This document shows positions 1-8,497 of a stretch of 64,000 nt of DNA, one piece after another; within the stretch, counting starts at the first letter, position 1, and each line of letters begins with the position of its first letter. Under the pieces are notes generated by a model that was not told the origin of the DNA, ran no database searches, and saw only the letters and a program-made list of their open reading frames with translations. Origin of the DNA: Catenulispora sp. GP43 (lineage in GTDB: Bacteria; Actinomycetota; Actinomycetes; Streptomycetales; Catenulisporaceae); assembly GCF_041260665.1 (NCBI RefSeq), contig NZ_JBGCCT010000011.1, forward strand, positions 186,001-250,000, read 5' to 3'. The position numbers and the translations under genes are program-made.

Positions 1-210
1 AAGGTGATGCTCGGCTCGCCCTCGCTGACGCTGCTGGTGGCGATGAACACGCTGCTGGCGGTGGGAACGATCGGCCTGCTCGCCGGGAGCGCCGCGGCCT
101 GGCGGCTGGGCTGGTGGCGGCCGGTCGGGCGGATCGCGTACTCGCTCACCGCCGCCGGCGCCGTGTCGTTCCTGTTCGTGGCGTTCACGTACAACCTGGT
201 GTGGCCCTGA
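1..210 (+). CDS. C-terminal fragment of a membrane protein (5' end outside window)
   Basis: The reading frame is open from the first base and stops with TGA at 208-210, so only the last 69 or so residues of a longer gene are seen. Two hydrophobic stretches, roughly residues 8-32 and 44-66 of the visible part, flank a short basic segment (WRLGWWRPVGR), which suggests two membrane helices joined by a cytoplasmic loop. Such a tail occurs in actinobacterial serine hydrolases of the beta-lactamase family that carry C-terminal membrane helices, but no catalytic part is visible here, so that identification is only a guess. A GTG at position 4 is in frame but there is no reason to treat it as the true start. 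Confidence 0.6.
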   Translation, partial: KVMLGSPSLTLLVAMNTLLAVGTIGLLAGSAAAWRLGWWRPVGRIAYSLTAAGAVSFLFVAFTYNLVWP

Positions 211-231
211 GCCGGACTCCGCGACCGCGGA

Positions 232-1119
232 TCAGGCCTCGAATATCGTGAGGTCGAGCTCGGCCAGCCGGTCCGGGTCGACCAGGATGTCGATCTCCTT
301 GATCCGGCCGTCCACCACGGTGAACCCCATGACCGCGGCGGGCTCGCCGTCCACGATCGTGACCCGCCCCGGCGCTCCGTTGACGAGCGCCGGGCGCGCG
401 TCCGCCGCGAAGCGGGCGAACATCAGCGCCTGCCGGGCCACCGCCTCGGCGCCGCGCAGCAGCTTCAGGCCGGCCGGCAGGCTGCCGTAGTCGGCGCGCA
501 GCACCACGTCCGGGTCCAGGACCGCGACCAGCGCGGCGAAGTCGCCGCCGCGCGAGGCCGTGGTGAAGGCCTTCACCACCTCCCGCTGCCGGCCCAGGTC
601 GGCGTCCGGGACGGCGTCGGCGCCCCGCACCCGGCGCCGGGCCCTGCTGGCCAGCTGCCGGGCCGCCGCCGGGCTCCTGCCGACGATCACCGCGATGTCC
701 TCGAAGGGGACGGCGAACATGTCGTGCAGCACGAACGCCAAGCGCTCGGCCGGCTGCAGCGTTTCCAGGACCACCAGCAGGGCCAGGCCGACGGCGTCGG
801 CGAGCAGCGCCTCGTGCTCGGGGTCCAGGCCGTCCTCCGGCGAGATGATCGGCTCCGGGACGCGGACCGCCTCCAGCGACTCCTCGCGGCCGCGCGCCTT
901 GAGCATGGTCAGGGCCACCCGGGCGACGACCGTGGTGAGCCAGCCGGTCAGGTTGTCGATGGCGTCCACGCGCTCCTCGCGCTGCCGGCTCAGGCGCAGC
1001 CAGGACTCCTGGACGGCGTCGTCGGCCTCGGACAGCGAGCCCAGCATCCGGAAGGCGACGGCTCGCAGGTGGCGCCGGTTCTCCTCGAAGCGTTCGGCGA
1101 GCCATTCGGTGCTGTCCAC
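232..1119 (-). CDS. sigJ: SigJ-like ECF RNA polymerase sigma factor with C-terminal SnoaL-like domain
   Basis: This 295-residue protein has sigma-70 region 2 near residues 10-75 (FRMLGSLSEADDAVQESWLR), region 4 near residues 110-165 (FEDIAVIVGRSPAAARQLASRAR) and a C-terminal SnoaL/NTF2-like domain (residues 180-295). That is the ECF41/SigJ architecture, in which the C-terminal domain modulates core binding in place of a separate anti-sigma factor. The GTG start at 1119 is chosen because AGGGACAGGGGACC lies just upstream and because region 2 begins right after it; the open frame continues upstream only as a shadow of the Nudix gene. It lies 38 bp downstream of the Nudix gene on the same strand, so the two are probably cotranscribed. 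SigJ partners are often oxidoreductases or carboxymuconolactone decarboxylases; none is adjacent here. Confidence 0.9.
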   Translation of the reverse strand: MDSTEWLAERFEENRRHLRAVAFRMLGSLSEADDAVQESWLRLSRQREERVDAIDNLTGWLTTVVARVALTMLKARGREESLEAVRVPEPIISPEDGLDPEHEALLADAVGLALLVVLETLQPAERLAFVLHDMFAVPFEDIAVIVGRSPAAARQLASRARRRVRGADAVPDADLGRQREVVKAFTTASRGGDFAALVAVLDPDVVLRADYGSLPAGLKLLRGAEAVARQALMFARFAADARPALVNGAPGRVTIVDGEPAAVMGFTVVDGRIKEIDILVDPDRLAELDLTIFEA

Positions 1120-1157
1120 TGCGGTCCCCTGTCCCTCTATCGCGCGTGTTGTCGCAG

Positions 1158-1790
1158 CTATGACCCTTCGGCCGCGCGGTTTGTGACAGCACCGGCCAAG
1201 ACCGCGGCGAGGCGGGCCGCGTCCTGGCCGAGATCGGCCTGCTCCAAGGGGATCCAGCGGTAGTCGTCGACCTCCTCCAGCTGGAGCTCGACGTCGGTGG
1301 CGTCCGGGGTGCCGTTGAGCAGGAACGCATAGCGGAAGTCGAAGTGCCAGTGCTCTGGTTCGCCCTTGGCCGGGTTGGCCGGGATCCGGTGCGCGTCGAT
1401 GGCCAGCGGCAGGACCGGGTCGCCGATGAGGGTGACGTGCTCCTCGCCCAGGCCCGTCTCCTCGCGCAGCTCGCGACGCGCCGCGTCGGCCAGGGACGCG
1501 TCCTCGGGCTCGGTGTGGCCGCCGGGGTTGAGCCAGCGGTGCAGGGACTTGTGCGCGATCTGCAGCAGCCGGCCGTCGGCGGCCACGACGAAGGCGCCGG
1601 TGGTGACGTGGCCGGGCCGGGTCCCCCGGTCGGTCAGGCCGGTCACGTGCTCCGGGTCGGCCAGCGCGGCGGTGAACGGCCGCAGGCGCTCGGCCTGGTC
1701 CGGATGGCGCGTCAGATAGCTCGCGAGGAGATCGCGGATCGCGGTGTCGGTCACGCGTGAGGGCCGGGCAGCTGGGTACATGGCGCTCAT
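1158..1790 (-). CDS. Nudix hydrolase
   Basis: This 210-residue protein carries a full Nudix box near residues 90-112: GG, then E, then RRELREETGL, matching Gx5Ex7REUXEEXGU. The box binds the metal and hydrolyses a nucleoside diphosphate linked to another moiety. About 60 residues precede the Nudix fold (SYLTRHPDQAERLRPF...), an N-terminal helical extension that is common in actinobacterial Nudix proteins of this length. The substrate cannot be read from the sequence. The ATG at 1790 is the first in frame, with a second Met two codons on. It is divergent from the NADH dehydrogenase across about 250 bp and upstream of the SigJ-like gene on the same strand. Confidence 0.88.
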   Translation of the reverse strand: MSAMYPAARPSRVTDTAIRDLLASYLTRHPDQAERLRPFTAALADPEHVTGLTDRGTRPGHVTTGAFVVAADGRLLQIAHKSLHRWLNPGGHTEPEDASLADAARRELREETGLGEEHVTLIGDPVLPLAIDAHRIPANPAKGEPEHWHFDFRYAFLLNGTPDATDVELQLEEVDDYRWIPLEQADLGQDAARLAAVLAGAVTNRAAEGS

Positions 1791-2041
1791 TGTTCACCGA
1801 CCGGATGGCGGACCTGCGCGCCTGTCACGAACGGAGCTGCGTACAGTACGCCGGCGGAGCAGGAGCGGCGGAAACCCCACCCGCCGACGGGAGGCGAGAT
1901 CGCGCCGAGTAAAGTGATCATCTCACCCATCCGGCACAATTCGCCCTGGTCGAGATGCGCCGGTCCGCCGCACGTTCCACGCTGGACGCAAGTCCGGTTG
2001 GTATGACACCGCCCACCGCCCCGGGAGATGAGACAACCGCC

Positions 2042-3439
2042 ATGAGCCGCCCCAAGATACTCGTCGTCGGCAGCGGCTTCGCGGGCACCGAGTGCGCGCA
2101 CAAGCTGGAGAAGAAGCTCTCCATCGACGACGCCGAGATCCGCTTGGTGACGCCGGTCAACCACCAGCTCTACCTGCCGCTGCTGCCGCACGTCGCCTCC
2201 GGCGTGCTGACGCCGCAGGCCGTGGCCGTCTCGCTGCGCCGGATGCTCAAGCGCACGCTGATCATCCCGGGCGGCGCGATCGGCATCGACACCGAGACCA
2301 AGTCGGTGGTGGTGCGCAAGATCGACGGCCAGGAGGTGGTCGAGCACTACGACTACCTGGTGCTCACGCCGGGCAGCGTGACGCGCCAGTTCAACATCCC
2401 CGGCGTGGACAAGCACGCGGTCGGCGTGAAGACGCTGGCCGAGGCGGCGTGGATCCGCGACCACGTGATCGCGCAGCTGGACCTGGCCGCCGTCGCCGAC
2501 ACCGAGGAGGAGCGCGAGTCCCGGCTGCAGTTCGTGGTGGTCGGCGGCGGCTACGCGGGCACCGAGACGGCGGCGTACCTGCAGCGGCTGACCTCCGAGG
2601 CGGTGAAGCGCTACCCGAACCTGGACGGCAGCCTGATCAAGTGGCACCTGGTCGACATCGCGCCGCGGCTGATGCCCGAACTCGGCGAGAAGCTCGGCGA
2701 GAAGGCGCTGAAGATCCTGAAGAAGCGCGGTCTGCACGTCTCCCTGGGCGTTTCGGTCGCGGAGTGCACCGAGGACACGGTCACCCTGACCGACGGCCGG
2801 GTGCTGCCCTGCCGCACGCTGATCTGGACCGCCGGCGTGGCCCCGAGCCCGCTGATCGCCACCATGGGCGCGGCCACCAACCGCGGCCGCCTGGTGGTCA
2901 ACGCCGACCTGTCGGTCCCGGACCTGCCCGGCGTCTTCGCCCTCGGCGACGCCGCCGCCGTCCCGGACCTGGCCAAGGGCGGCGACGCGATCTGCCCGCC
3001 GACCGCCCAGCACGCGATGCGCCAGGGCTGGACCGCCGCCGAGAACGTGATGTCGGCGGTCCGCGGCTTCCCGACGAAGGACTACCACCACAAGGACCTG
3101 GGCCTGGTCGTGGACCTCGGCGGCCTGAAGGCGGTCAGCAAGCCCCTGGGCATCCCGCTGTCCGGCCTGCCCGCGCAGGTCGTCGCCCGCGGCTACCACA
3201 TCATGGCGCTGCGCACCTTCGCCGCCCGCTTCCGCACCGGCGCCGGCTGGCTGCTGAACTCGCTGGTCGGCGACGACTTCGTGCGCACCGGCTTCCAGGC
3301 CGAGAAGGCCGCGTCGCTGCGCGACTTCGAGTACACGGACGTGTACCTGACGCGTGAGGAAATTCTGCAGCGGACCCGCGACAAGGCGGCCGCCGCCGCG
3401 GTGGCGTCCGATTCGCAGACGCCCGCTTCGGCGGCGTGA
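2042..3439 (+). CDS. ndh: Type II NADH dehydrogenase (NDH-2), FAD-dependent
   Basis: This 465-residue flavoprotein transfers electrons from NADH to the membrane quinone pool without pumping protons. The N-terminal FAD dinucleotide fold is at residues 6-12 (GSGFAG), the second NAD(H) fold is GGGYAGTETA near residue 165, and FAD contacts are seen in IWTAGVAPSPL and GVFALGDAA. The C-terminal 100 residues are rich in amphipathic basic/hydrophobic helices (RTFAARFRTGAGWLLNSL), which fit monotopic membrane attachment. ATG 2042 starts directly at the FAD fold and is preferred over the in-frame ATG at 1955, which would add 29 low-complexity residues. The nearest purine-rich stretch, GGGAGATGAG, is a little far upstream. 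The gene stands alone, divergent from the Nudix gene and convergent with the kinase gene. Confidence 0.93.
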   Translation: MSRPKILVVGSGFAGTECAHKLEKKLSIDDAEIRLVTPVNHQLYLPLLPHVASGVLTPQAVAVSLRRMLKRTLIIPGGAIGIDTETKSVVVRKIDGQEVVEHYDYLVLTPGSVTRQFNIPGVDKHAVGVKTLAEAAWIRDHVIAQLDLAAVADTEEERESRLQFVVVGGGYAGTETAAYLQRLTSEAVKRYPNLDGSLIKWHLVDIAPRLMPELGEKLGEKALKILKKRGLHVSLGVSVAECTEDTVTLTDGRVLPCRTLIWTAGVAPSPLIATMGAATNRGRLVVNADLSVPDLPGVFALGDAAAVPDLAKGGDAICPPTAQHAMRQGWTAAENVMSAVRGFPTKDYHHKDLGLVVDLGGLKAVSKPLGIPLSGLPAQVVARGYHIMALRTFAARFRTGAGWLLNSLVGDDFVRTGFQAEKAASLRDFEYTDVYLTREEILQRTRDKAAAAAVASDSQTPASAA

Positions 3440-3452
3440 GACGCGCCCGCGA

Positions 3453-3480
3453 GCGCTCAGTTCGACGCGCTCAGTTCGAC
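3453..3480. repeat. 14-bp perfect tandem duplication (x2) at a kinase stop codon
   Basis: The unit GCGCTCAGTTCGAC occurs at 3453-3466 and again at 3467-3480. The second copy contains the stop codon (TCA on this strand, 3471-3473) of the Ser/Thr kinase gene and its last codons, so the first copy duplicates the gene end into the short convergent gap. It looks like a recent slippage duplication; no function is evident. Confidence 0.8.
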
Positions 3481-5318
3481 AAGGCGATCACGCAGTCCGG
3501 ACTGGCCGGCGACCAGACGGACGCACCGTGGGAGTTCACGCCCTGAAGCTGGATGCAGACCGTCTCCCCCGGGATGATGGGGATGTCCGCGCTGGTTCCC
3601 GATTCCGGATCGGTCGGCTCACCGGTACGCCCCGACTCGGTGTATCGGAGCAGGTAACTGTCCGCGCCCGGATCGGCGGACCAGCTGATCGTCATCGTGA
3701 TGTACTCCGGCGCGTCGACGTGCGTGCTGAGCCCGGTCACGGGTCCCGGTGCGCTGCCCGCCGGCGGCGCCGGCGGAGTGGACGAGACGTGGGACGGCGG
3801 GGGCACGGTGTGGGTCGAGGTGGCGGTCCTCGTCGGCGGGCTGACCGAGCTGCTGGTGTGGCCGCCGGTGGGCTGATTGGCGGTGGTCGGACCCGGGCCG
3901 CCGCTGGTGCCGTTGCCGCTCGATCCGCCGCTCGGAGCGCTGCCCGTACCGCTCGCGGCTGATCCGGACGCCGATCCGGACCCTGACGGACCGGAGGACA
4001 GCGCCGCGCCCCGGTTCGTCGGGGCACCACCGGACGGTCCGCCGCCGCCCGACGATGTACCGGCGCCCGACACGCCTGTCGGATCAGAGGCCGAAGTCCG
4101 ACCGCCGGCCTGGGCCCCGCTCTTCGGTGAGTGATCGGAGTTGTCGCCCCAAACCCCGTTTCCCTCCATCAGCACTGCCGCGGCGACGACTAGAGCTGTG
4201 AGCGTCCCGACTCCCACCACAGCCGCGCGCCGACGCCGGCGCCCGCCGCCGGCAGGGCTGGCAGGGTCTGCGGCACCGCCACGGTTCGCGGGGCCGCCAG
4301 ACTCCGCAGAGCCGTCAGGGCCAGCGGCGCCGCCAGGGATCGCAGAGCTGTCAGGGTTCGCAGGGCCGCCAAGGCTCGCGGGGCTGCCAGAGCCCGTGGC
4401 GCCGCCAGAGCCCGTGGGGCTACCAGGGCCCGTGGGGCTGCTAGGGCCCGTGGGGCTGCTAGGGCCGTCCTGAGCATCGCCGAGCGGGACTGTGGCTTCG
4501 GGATCCCCGGCGGCCGCCGGCCGGTCCAACTCCTGAGCCACTCGCCTCGCCGTGGGCCGCTGCGCCGGATCCTTCGCCAGGCACCGCGTCAGCAGCGGCC
4601 GCAGGTCCGCCGGCACGTCGTCGAGCTCCGGCTCGGAGTGGACGATCCCGTACAGCAGCTGCGCCGGAGTCCCGTCGCCGAACGGTCCGTGGCCGGTCGC
4701 CGCGAACACCAGCAGTCCGGCGAGTGCGAAGACGTCGGCGGCCGTGCCGGTCTTATGGCCCGACTCCAGCTGTTCGGGTGCCATGAACTGCGGCGTGCCG
4801 ACCGCGAACCCGGTCCGGGTGATGGTGCTGGCCGCCAGGTCGCGGGCGATCCCGAAGTCGATCAGCTTCGGGCCGTCGGCGGACAGCAGCAGGTTGGTCG
4901 GCTTGATGTCCCGGTGGACGAGGTTCAGGGCATGGACCGCGGCCAGGGTCCGGGCCAGGTCGGCGCCGAGTGCCCGCAGCGCCGCCGCGTCCAGCGTTCC
5001 GCTGAGGGCGACCACCTCGTGCAGCGACGGCCCGTCCACGTACTCGGTGGCCAGCCACGGCCGCTCCGCCTCGGCGTCGGCGTTGAGGATCGAGGCGATC
5101 CCGGGGCCGGACACCGCGCGCAGGGCTTCGATCTCCCGTCGGAAGCGGCGGCGGAACTCCGGCTCGCGCGCCATGTCGGAGTGGACGACCTTGACCGCGA
5201 CACGTTCGCCGTCCGGATCCTGACCCAGGTAGACGCGGCCCATGCCGCCGGATCCGAGAGTGCCCAACAGCTCGTACGGGCCGATCCGGGCCGGATCGTT
5301 CGCGTTCAGCTCTGCCAT
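3471..5318 (-). CDS. Transmembrane serine/threonine protein kinase with extracellular Fn3-like domain
   Basis: This 615-residue protein has an N-terminal Hanks-type kinase domain (residues about 14-275): glycine loop GSGGMGRVY (22-30), AVK lysine 43, HRDIKPTN with Asp137, DFG (154-156) and APE (180-182), so it should be active. A Gly/Pro/Ser/Ala-rich juxtamembrane segment follows, then RRRRR and a single hydrophobic helix (VVGVGTLTALVVAAAVLM, near 370-390), then about 120 Ser/Gly/Thr-rich residues and a terminal Fn3-like domain (ITMTISWSADPGADSYLLRY). There are no PASTA repeats. The start MAELN at 5318 is preferred over 5342 because GGGGTGG sits seven bases before it and Pkn starts are usually close to the kinase fold. 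It is convergent with ndh and follows the beta-helix gene after a strong hairpin. Confidence 0.9.
   Translation of the reverse strand: MAELNANDPARIGPYELLGTLGSGGMGRVYLGQDPDGERVAVKVVHSDMAREPEFRRRFRREIEALRAVSGPGIASILNADAEAERPWLATEYVDGPSLHEVVALSGTLDAAALRALGADLARTLAAVHALNLVHRDIKPTNLLLSADGPKLIDFGIARDLAASTITRTGFAVGTPQFMAPEQLESGHKTGTAADVFALAGLLVFAATGHGPFGDGTPAQLLYGIVHSEPELDDVPADLRPLLTRCLAKDPAQRPTARRVAQELDRPAAAGDPEATVPLGDAQDGPSSPTGPSSPTGPGSPTGSGGATGSGSPASLGGPANPDSSAIPGGAAGPDGSAESGGPANRGGAADPASPAGGGRRRRRAAVVGVGTLTALVVAAAVLMEGNGVWGDNSDHSPKSGAQAGGRTSASDPTGVSGAGTSSGGGGPSGGAPTNRGAALSSGPSGSGSASGSAASGTGSAPSGGSSGNGTSGGPGPTTANQPTGGHTSSSVSPPTRTATSTHTVPPPSHVSSTPPAPPAGSAPGPVTGLSTHVDAPEYITMTISWSADPGADSYLLRYTESGRTGEPTDPESGTSADIPIIPGETVCIQLQGVNSHGASVWSPASPDCVIALSN
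4387..4470. repeat. 18-bp tandem repeat encoding SPTGP-type linker of the kinase
   Basis: Four full 18-bp units (4387-4404, 4405-4422, 4423-4440, 4441-4458) plus a partial unit run to 4470; their consensus on the plus strand is CCAGGGCCCGTGGGGCTG. Weaker copies continue down to about 4255. In the kinase reading frame they encode Gly-Pro-Ser-Ser-Pro-Thr type hexapeptides in the juxtamembrane linker between kinase domain and membrane helix. Because 18 is a multiple of three, copy-number change would lengthen or shorten the linker without a frameshift. Confidence 0.85.
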
Positions 5319-5343
5319 CCCAGCCACCCCCGTGGTCTGCACT

Positions 5344-5387
5344 GTGTCGGCGGCCTAAGAACAACCGTGTTCTCAGACCGCCGACAC
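5344..5387 (-). terminator. Long hairpin after the beta-helix gene (terminator-like, no T tract)
   Basis: Arms of 20 bases at 5344-5363 (GTGTCGGCGGCCTAAGAACA) and 5368-5387 pair with two mismatches around the loop ACCG. It begins 25 nt downstream of the stop of the secreted beta-helix gene on the minus strand and has no run of T, as is common for terminators in high-GC actinomycetes. It also lies just 26 bp before the kinase start, so it separates the carbohydrate operon from the kinase gene or acts in the kinase leader. Confidence 0.7.
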
Positions 5388-5411
5388 TCTGTCACAGATG
5401 CGCCGCGGGTG

Positions 5412-7496
5412 TCAGCTCACTGCAAAGGCGAACAGGTGCTGCGACGTCGCGCTGGAGGCCGCCAGGTTCGGCAGCGTCACGGACGCCAGCGTCTTGCCCG
5501 CCGGCAGCGCGACCGAGTACGCCCACACCGAGAACGACCCGCTCGAGGTCGTCGTGCTCCCGTTGTACGTAGACGTGTGCTGGTTCGCGTACGCCGCCTT
5601 GGCCACCAGCGTGTCGCCGGACGCCGGGGTGGTGTCCGTCCAGTCCGACAGCGTCAGCGTGAAGGCCTGTGACGTGCCGTCCGTGAAGTGCAGCGTGCCG
5701 CTCTCCGTCACGCCGTGGGTGGTGCTGAAGCCCAGGAACCCGACCTTCGTACCGGTACCGGTGACCGCGATGGTCTGGCCGGTGGCGATCACGTTGTCGG
5801 TGGCGTCCAAGGCCTGCGGATGCCAGGGGCCGAAGTCCACGCCGGCCGCGGTGACATCACCGCCCGCGGACAGGCCGGCCGTCGCCAGCGCGGTCGCGGA
5901 GAAGCTCTTGCCGCTCTGCGTCGCGGAGTTGAGGCTGGCGGCCCAGCGGTTGGCGTCGGACGTGACCGCGGTGTCGTTCAGCGACGCCGAGAACGGCAGG
6001 ACACTGTCGTCGCCCGATCCGTTGTAGGCGCCGCGGTTCGGGGCGGTGGTGGCGGACACCGCGTTGCCGAAGTAGTCCTTGCCGCCGTTGTTCGCCACGA
6101 CCGCGCCGGTGCCCAGCTCCGGCGAGGTGGTGTGCAGCTTGATGGCCAGCGTGCCGGCCGCGTCGTTGATCAGCTGCGGGTCGGCGGTGTGGGCGTGCGC
6201 GTCGCCGGAGGAGGGTGCGGCGACGCCTCCGAAGTACGTGTTGGAGTCGAACGTCGCCGAGGAATCCGAGGCCCAGGAGGCCGTCGGGGCCACGAAGATG
6301 TTGTTCTGCCACACCACGTTGCCGCCGAGCGTGTCCGAGATCGGCTTGCCCGGGCAGAAGAAAGTGTTGTTGTAGATGAAGTGCGTGCCGGTGCCGGTGC
6401 TGGAGTTGGTGAACCGGCAGTCGTCGCGCGAGATGTTGTAGCGGAGCACCGCGTTGGTGGTCGTCGCCGCCCCGCCGCAGCCGGACAGGCAGTCGAGGTA
6501 GAAGCCGCCGGCGTTGTTGTACGAGTAGTTGTACTGGTACAGGCAGGTGCCGGTGTTGCTGACGTCGCAGTCCCACGCGGTCGCGTCGTTCACGACCCCG
6601 GTCTGCGCCCCGACGCTGTTGTACTGGAACGTCGGATTGTTGCTGTGGTACGGCCACATCCCGGCGAAGTTCCCGGCCACGAACGGGTACGCCCCGAGCC
6701 CGAGCTCGGTCGCCGTGTTGTACTCCACCAGCGGGGAGTCGCTGTCGTGCACCACGATCCCGTCGCCGCCGGCCGCGGTGATGGTGTTGTGCCCGATGTA
6801 GACGCCGGTGCTCATCGCCGAGGCCTCGCCCTCGACCTTGATGCCGCCGCCCCCGGTGTCGTGCACGTTGTTGTTCGTCACGGACACGCCGTTGAAGACG
6901 CCCGATCCGGTGGCCACGCGCACGGCGATGCCCGCCGAGTACGAGAACCACGACGCGTTCGTCCCGGTCTTGTCGCCCCAGCCGGCCACGTTGGCGACCT
7001 CGTTGCCGGTGATCGAGATCCCGGCCTGGTTCGCCGAACCCGCGACCTCGACCAGGATGCCCTCGTGCTGCGCCCGGGTGGACGAGCTGTTCTGGACCTT
7101 CAGACCACTGATGGTCCAGTAGCTCTGGTCCACCAGGTGGACCGTGGCCTCGGTCGCGCCGCCGCCCTCGATGACCGGTGCGGCACCGGAACCGTAGGCG
7201 TTGACGGTGATCGGCGAGCCCGAGGCGCCGGAGCCCTGCGGCGTCAGCGTGCCGTCGCAGGTGGTCCCGGCCTTGAAGGACAGCGTGTCGCCGGCGGTGA
7301 AGACATGGCCGTCGGGATCGGCGAGGGCGTTCCACGGCGAACCCGAGGACCCGCTGCCGTCACCGGCGGCCGAGCAGTCCACGTAGTACACGGTCCCGGC
7401 CGCGTGTGCGGTCGGGACCGTGACGGCCAGCAGGCCGACGGCGCCGAGGGTCATGGCCCCCAGCGCCGAGATGGAAGCGCGCAGATGCGCTTTCAC
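5412..7496 (-). CDS. Secreted right-handed parallel beta-helix protein (probable polysaccharide-active enzyme)
   Basis: This 694-residue protein starts with a Sec signal peptide (KAHLRASIS, hydrophobic core, cleavage near AHA-AG at 32/33). Residues about 38-470 are a repetitive Asn/Gly-rich series such as YWTISGLKVQN, ISITGNEVANVAG, VSVTNNNVHDTGGGGIKVEG and VYIGHNTITAAGGDGIVVHDS, the ladder of a right-handed parallel beta-helix as in polysaccharide lyases and pectinases. The last 170 residues form a separate beta-rich module ending LPNLAASSATSQHLFAFAVS, probably carbohydrate-binding. No catalytic residues can be assigned with certainty, so lyase versus glycosidase is open. The start is GTG 7496 with GGAGG about ten bases upstream. 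It is the last gene of the run dehydrogenase, binding protein, permeases, beta-helix, which suggests it cuts the polymer whose fragments the transporter imports. Confidence 0.88.
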   Translation of the reverse strand: MKAHLRASISALGAMTLGAVGLLAVTVPTAHAAGTVYYVDCSAAGDGSGSSGSPWNALADPDGHVFTAGDTLSFKAGTTCDGTLTPQGSGASGSPITVNAYGSGAAPVIEGGGATEATVHLVDQSYWTISGLKVQNSSSTRAQHEGILVEVAGSANQAGISITGNEVANVAGWGDKTGTNASWFSYSAGIAVRVATGSGVFNGVSVTNNNVHDTGGGGIKVEGEASAMSTGVYIGHNTITAAGGDGIVVHDSDSPLVEYNTATELGLGAYPFVAGNFAGMWPYHSNNPTFQYNSVGAQTGVVNDATAWDCDVSNTGTCLYQYNYSYNNAGGFYLDCLSGCGGAATTTNAVLRYNISRDDCRFTNSSTGTGTHFIYNNTFFCPGKPISDTLGGNVVWQNNIFVAPTASWASDSSATFDSNTYFGGVAAPSSGDAHAHTADPQLINDAAGTLAIKLHTTSPELGTGAVVANNGGKDYFGNAVSATTAPNRGAYNGSGDDSVLPFSASLNDTAVTSDANRWAASLNSATQSGKSFSATALATAGLSAGGDVTAAGVDFGPWHPQALDATDNVIATGQTIAVTGTGTKVGFLGFSTTHGVTESGTLHFTDGTSQAFTLTLSDWTDTTPASGDTLVAKAAYANQHTSTYNGSTTTSSGSFSVWAYSVALPAGKTLASVTLPNLAASSATSQHLFAFAVS

Positions 7497-7569
7497 AGGT
7501 ACGTACCTCCAGAGTTGGTGGTGCGTGAATGGGGATTCGCCCCCGTGAGGTGGTGCAGAGGTGGTGCGC

Positions 7570-8481
7570 CTACTTCCCCGCTCCGAGGGTCAGCCCCTCG
7601 GTGATCCGGCGCCCGAGCCACGCGTACAGCGCGAGCATGGGCAGCACCGCGATGGACACCCCGGCGAACATCACACCGAAGTCCTCGCCGGTGAACTGCT
7701 GCTGGGTCAGGAAGTTGACCAGCGCCAGCGGCAGCGTGAAGTTGTCATTGGTCTGCAGGAACATCAGCGCCAGGAACGTCTCGTTCCAGCACGCGATCGC
7801 CACCAGCGTCAGCGCCGTCATCAGGCCGCCCCTGGCCAGCGGCAGCATGATCCGCCAGAACGTCATCCCCGGGCCCACGCCGTCCAGCGCCGCGGCCTCC
7901 TCCAGCTCGCCGGGCAGCGAGGCGAAGAACGACATCAGCAGGTACACCGTGAACGGCAGGTTCACCACGATGTAGAGCACGATCAGCCCGGCCAGGTTGT
8001 CGATCAGGTGCGCCTTGGCCATGATCGAGTACAGCGGCAGCACGATGATCTGCATCGGGATGCCCAGGCCCAGCACGAAGTACATGCTCACGCCGCCGGA
8101 GAGCCGGTTCTGGTTGCGGCCCAGGACGTACGCCGCCGGCGAGGCCAGCAGCACGGTCCCGGCCGCGGCCGCCACCACCACCAGCGCCGAGTTCACGAAG
8201 GCCGGCCCGAAGCCGCCGTCGTGCCAGGCCCGGCTCCAGTTGGAGAACTTCAGCTCGGTCGGCAGCCCGAACGGGTGGTTCAGCACGTTGTAGCTCGACT
8301 TCAGCGAGCTGAGCAGGATGAACAGGAACGTGAACGCGCAGAAGGCGACGAACAGCCAGATCAGCGCGGCGCCCGGAAGACGGGCCCACGGTACCCGGCG
8401 GCGGCCGGCGGGGGCCGCCGCCGGGGTGCGGGGGTCCTGCGCCGCGCTCTCAGCGCGGGACCCGGTCGTTGCGGTGCTCAT
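7570..8481 (-). CDS. Carbohydrate ABC transporter permease (MalG/CUT1 type)
   Basis: This 303-residue inner-membrane permease has six hydrophobic segments, the first at about residues 33-55. The cytoplasmic EAA loop that docks the ATPase is present (GELEEAAALDGVGPGMTFWRIMLPL, near residues 195-219). The C-terminus ITEGLTLGAGK is the signature end of MalG-type subunits. Start ATG 8481 is chosen because GAGGAGGG precedes it and the domain begins shortly after; the longer open frame upstream overlaps the partner permease. Only 16 bp separate it from the MalF-type gene. No ATPase gene lies nearby, so it probably uses a shared MsiK-like ATPase encoded elsewhere, as known for streptomycete CUT1 importers. 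Confidence 0.92.
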   Translation of the reverse strand: MSTATTGSRAESAAQDPRTPAAAPAGRRRVPWARLPGAALIWLFVAFCAFTFLFILLSSLKSSYNVLNHPFGLPTELKFSNWSRAWHDGGFGPAFVNSALVVVAAAAGTVLLASPAAYVLGRNQNRLSGGVSMYFVLGLGIPMQIIVLPLYSIMAKAHLIDNLAGLIVLYIVVNLPFTVYLLMSFFASLPGELEEAAALDGVGPGMTFWRIMLPLARGGLMTALTLVAIACWNETFLALMFLQTNDNFTLPLALVNFLTQQQFTGEDFGVMFAGVSIAVLPMLALYAWLGRRITEGLTLGAGK

Positions 8482-8497
8482 GAGATCGCCGCCCTCC

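Noticed and set aside
1787-3199. Long minus-strand frame opposite ndh
   Set aside because: Gln/Val/Arg-rich composition without motifs, opposite a textbook NDH-2; a shadow.
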